DNA of 64,000 nucleotides. Origin: Paenibacillaceae bacterium GAS479. Lineage in GTDB: Bacteria > Bacillota > Bacilli > Paenibacillales > Paenibacillaceae. The translations under genes were made by a program, and so were the position numbers. The notes beneath the pieces were generated by a model. It was not told the DNA's origin. It saw nothing but the letters and a program-made list of their open reading frames with translations, and did no database searches. The stretch covers positions 2,807,501-2,871,500 of the forward strand of contig LT629764.1 in NCBI GenBank assembly GCA_900105225.1, in the 5' to 3' direction. This document shows positions 62,786 through 64,000 of the stretch, piece after piece. How positions within the stretch are numbered: position 1 is the first letter of the stretch; the number at the start of each line of letters is the position of its first letter.

Positions 62786-64000
62786 ATGTTAGCTTTTTTG
62801 CAAAAAATCGGGAAATCTCTCATGCTGCCAGTAGCAGCACTGCCTGCAGCGGCGATTCTGCTGCGCTTCGGCAATATCAACTACGTCACTGACTTCGGAT
62901 GGGGCAGCACCGGCGAATGGATCAACACTTATATCGCACCGTTTCTGGCAGCAGGCGGTTCGGCGATTTTTGATAACTTGCCAATTATATTCGCAGTTGG
63001 CGTTGCGATCGGCATGGCTGGAGACGCTGTAGCCACGCTGGCGGCGGTTATTGCTTACTTAGTGCTGCAGAATGTGCTGAAAGCAGGTCCGGTAGTGTTC
63101 CCGGGCATCATCGGCAAGGACAGCGTACTCAACATGGGCGTACTTGGCGGTATCGCATCGGGTCTTGTTGCAGCTTATATGTACAATCGATTCCACAAAA
63201 TCAAACTGCCGGACTGGCTCGGATTTTTCGGCGGCAAGCGTTTTGTACCGATCATCACGTCTGTTTCAATGATTCTTATCGGTATTGTGTTTGCACTGAT
63301 CTGGGGTCCGGTGCAGGGCTGGCTGGATACGTTCGGTAATTGGGTCGTCAGCCTCGGCGGTGTCGGTGCTTTCATCTACGGGTTGGCGAACCGCTTGCTG
63401 CTCCCGTTTGGCCTGCATCATATTCTCAACAGCATTGCCTGGTTCCAGATCGGAACGTTCACAGATGCAGCTGGCAAAGTAGTAACGGGCGACCTGAACC
63501 GCTACTTCGCTGGAGACCGCACGGCGGGTATGTTCATGACTGGTTTCTTCCCGATCATGATGTTCGCGTTGCCTGCGGCGGCTATGGCTATCATCCACAC
63601 TGCCCGTCCAGAGCGTCGCAAGGTGGTTTCCTCCATTTTCATCGGGGCGGCTGTCGCCTCGTTCTTGACCGGCATCACGGAGCCGCTTGAATTCGCGTTC
63701 ATGTTCGTCGCGCCGCTGCTGTATGTTGTCCATGCTGTGCTTGCGGGCATTAGCGGATGGATTATGTACGAGCTTGACGTCAAGCTCGGCTTCGGATTCT
63801 CGGCCGGTTTGCTCGACTATTTGATCAACTATCAGCTTGCCACGAACCCGCTCATTCTCATTCCAGTCGGCCTGGTGTTCGCGGTTGTCTACTATGTGTT
63901 GTTCCGCTTCCTGATCGTTAAGCTGAATCTAAAAACGCCTGGCCGTGAGGACGAAGAAGCCTCCGAAACCGGCACAAGCGGCAATCCGCAAGATGTCGCT
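62786..64000 (+). CDS. nagE: PTS EIIC of the glucose/N-acetylglucosamine family, 3' end cut by the window
   Basis: 405 codons are in the window with no stop; GGGAGGTAAAGAC precedes the ATG. The EIIC membrane domain starts LAFLQKIGKSLMLPVAALPA. Typical blocks are AVGVAIGMAGDAVATLAAVI, ANRLLLPFGLHHILNSIAWF, GDRTAGMFMTGFFPIMMFAL and SFLTGITEPLEFAFMFVAPL, with the sugar-binding Glu in GITEPLEF. The end, LIVKLNLKTPGREDEEASET, is the LKTPGRED linker usual in N-acetylglucosamine-specific EIICB (NagP/NagE). An EIIB domain is expected past the window. Placement behind a GlcT-type antiterminator would normally mean glucose, so substrate (GlcNAc or glucose) is not settled. Confidence 0.88.
   Translation, partial: MLAFLQKIGKSLMLPVAALPAAAILLRFGNINYVTDFGWGSTGEWINTYIAPFLAAGGSAIFDNLPIIFAVGVAIGMAGDAVATLAAVIAYLVLQNVLKAGPVVFPGIIGKDSVLNMGVLGGIASGLVAAYMYNRFHKIKLPDWLGFFGGKRFVPIITSVSMILIGIVFALIWGPVQGWLDTFGNWVVSLGGVGAFIYGLANRLLLPFGLHHILNSIAWFQIGTFTDAAGKVVTGDLNRYFAGDRTAGMFMTGFFPIMMFALPAAAMAIIHTARPERRKVVSSIFIGAAVASFLTGITEPLEFAFMFVAPLLYVVHAVLAGISGWIMYELDVKLGFGFSAGLLDYLINYQLATNPLILIPVGLVFAVVYYVLFRFLIVKLNLKTPGREDEEASETGTSGNPQDVA

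Overview
The window looks like chromosomal DNA of a low-GC Gram-positive spore former, most likely Paenibacillus or a close relative. This rests on several things seen together: Bacillus-type ribosome binding sites (AGGAGG) before most genes, a YtcP/LplB-type sugar ABC operon beside an AraC-type regulator, a BclB-like exosporium collagen protein, an S-layer-homology protein, and a GlcT-type antiterminator with its RNA target. Most of the window is moderately GC-rich. Three stretches are clearly AT-rich (about 20.45-20.75 kb, 24.66-26.6 kb and 51.0-52.8 kb) and look acquired or decayed. No tRNA, rRNA or CRISPR array was seen.

Layout. 0-6 kb: the end of a membrane AraC regulator and a convergent lipoprotein/two-permease ABC operon for an oligosaccharide. 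6-13 kb: Lrp-type regulator, glycosyltransferase, methyltransferase, a large collagen-like spore-surface protein, a queuosine-precursor transporter behind a preQ1-I riboswitch, and a DinB protein. 13-21.5 kb: DUF817 membrane protein, a GAF-type free-methionine-sulfoxide reductase, a heterodimeric ABC exporter, a sulfatase, decayed DNA and an ACT protein. 21.6-28.4 kb: YceI protein, a two-component system, an AT-rich ABC exporter, and a divergent TetR/azoreductase pair with duplicated operators. 28.4-36 kb: phosphotransferase, a small membrane ORF overlapping a second-type yidC, a lipoprotein, an orphan ABC ATPase and a 1101-residue SLH surface protein. 36-50 kb: AraC regulator, Lhr-like helicase, GH18-like stalk protein, MerR with a DHA2-family exporter, BmrA-type exporter, an atypical winged-helix regulator, a 28-residue membrane peptide and a Gfo/Idh/MocA dehydrogenase. 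51-53 kb: an AT-rich divergent pair of unknown genes beside an IS5-type scar and a wrecked MFS gene. 54-61 kb: ABC exporter, PAS histidine kinase, TetR and dGTPase. 61-64 kb: an autoregulated GlcT-type antiterminator, EIIA and an EIIC of the N-acetylglucosamine type that runs off the end.

The most interesting signals are RNA or translation based. (1) A small membrane ORF upstream of yidC has the architecture of the B. subtilis MifM/YidC2 arrest switch: a transmembrane segment, a basic stretch followed by Ser-Pro and acidic residues, and a 12-bp hairpin that hides the yidC Shine-Dalgarno and starts just downstream of the proposed arrest site. (2) A preQ1-I riboswitch. (3) A GlcT-type antitermination site upstream of the antiterminator gene itself. 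Two regulator genes (TetR at 27.2 kb, MerR at 46.3 kb) lack a well-placed conventional start codon.
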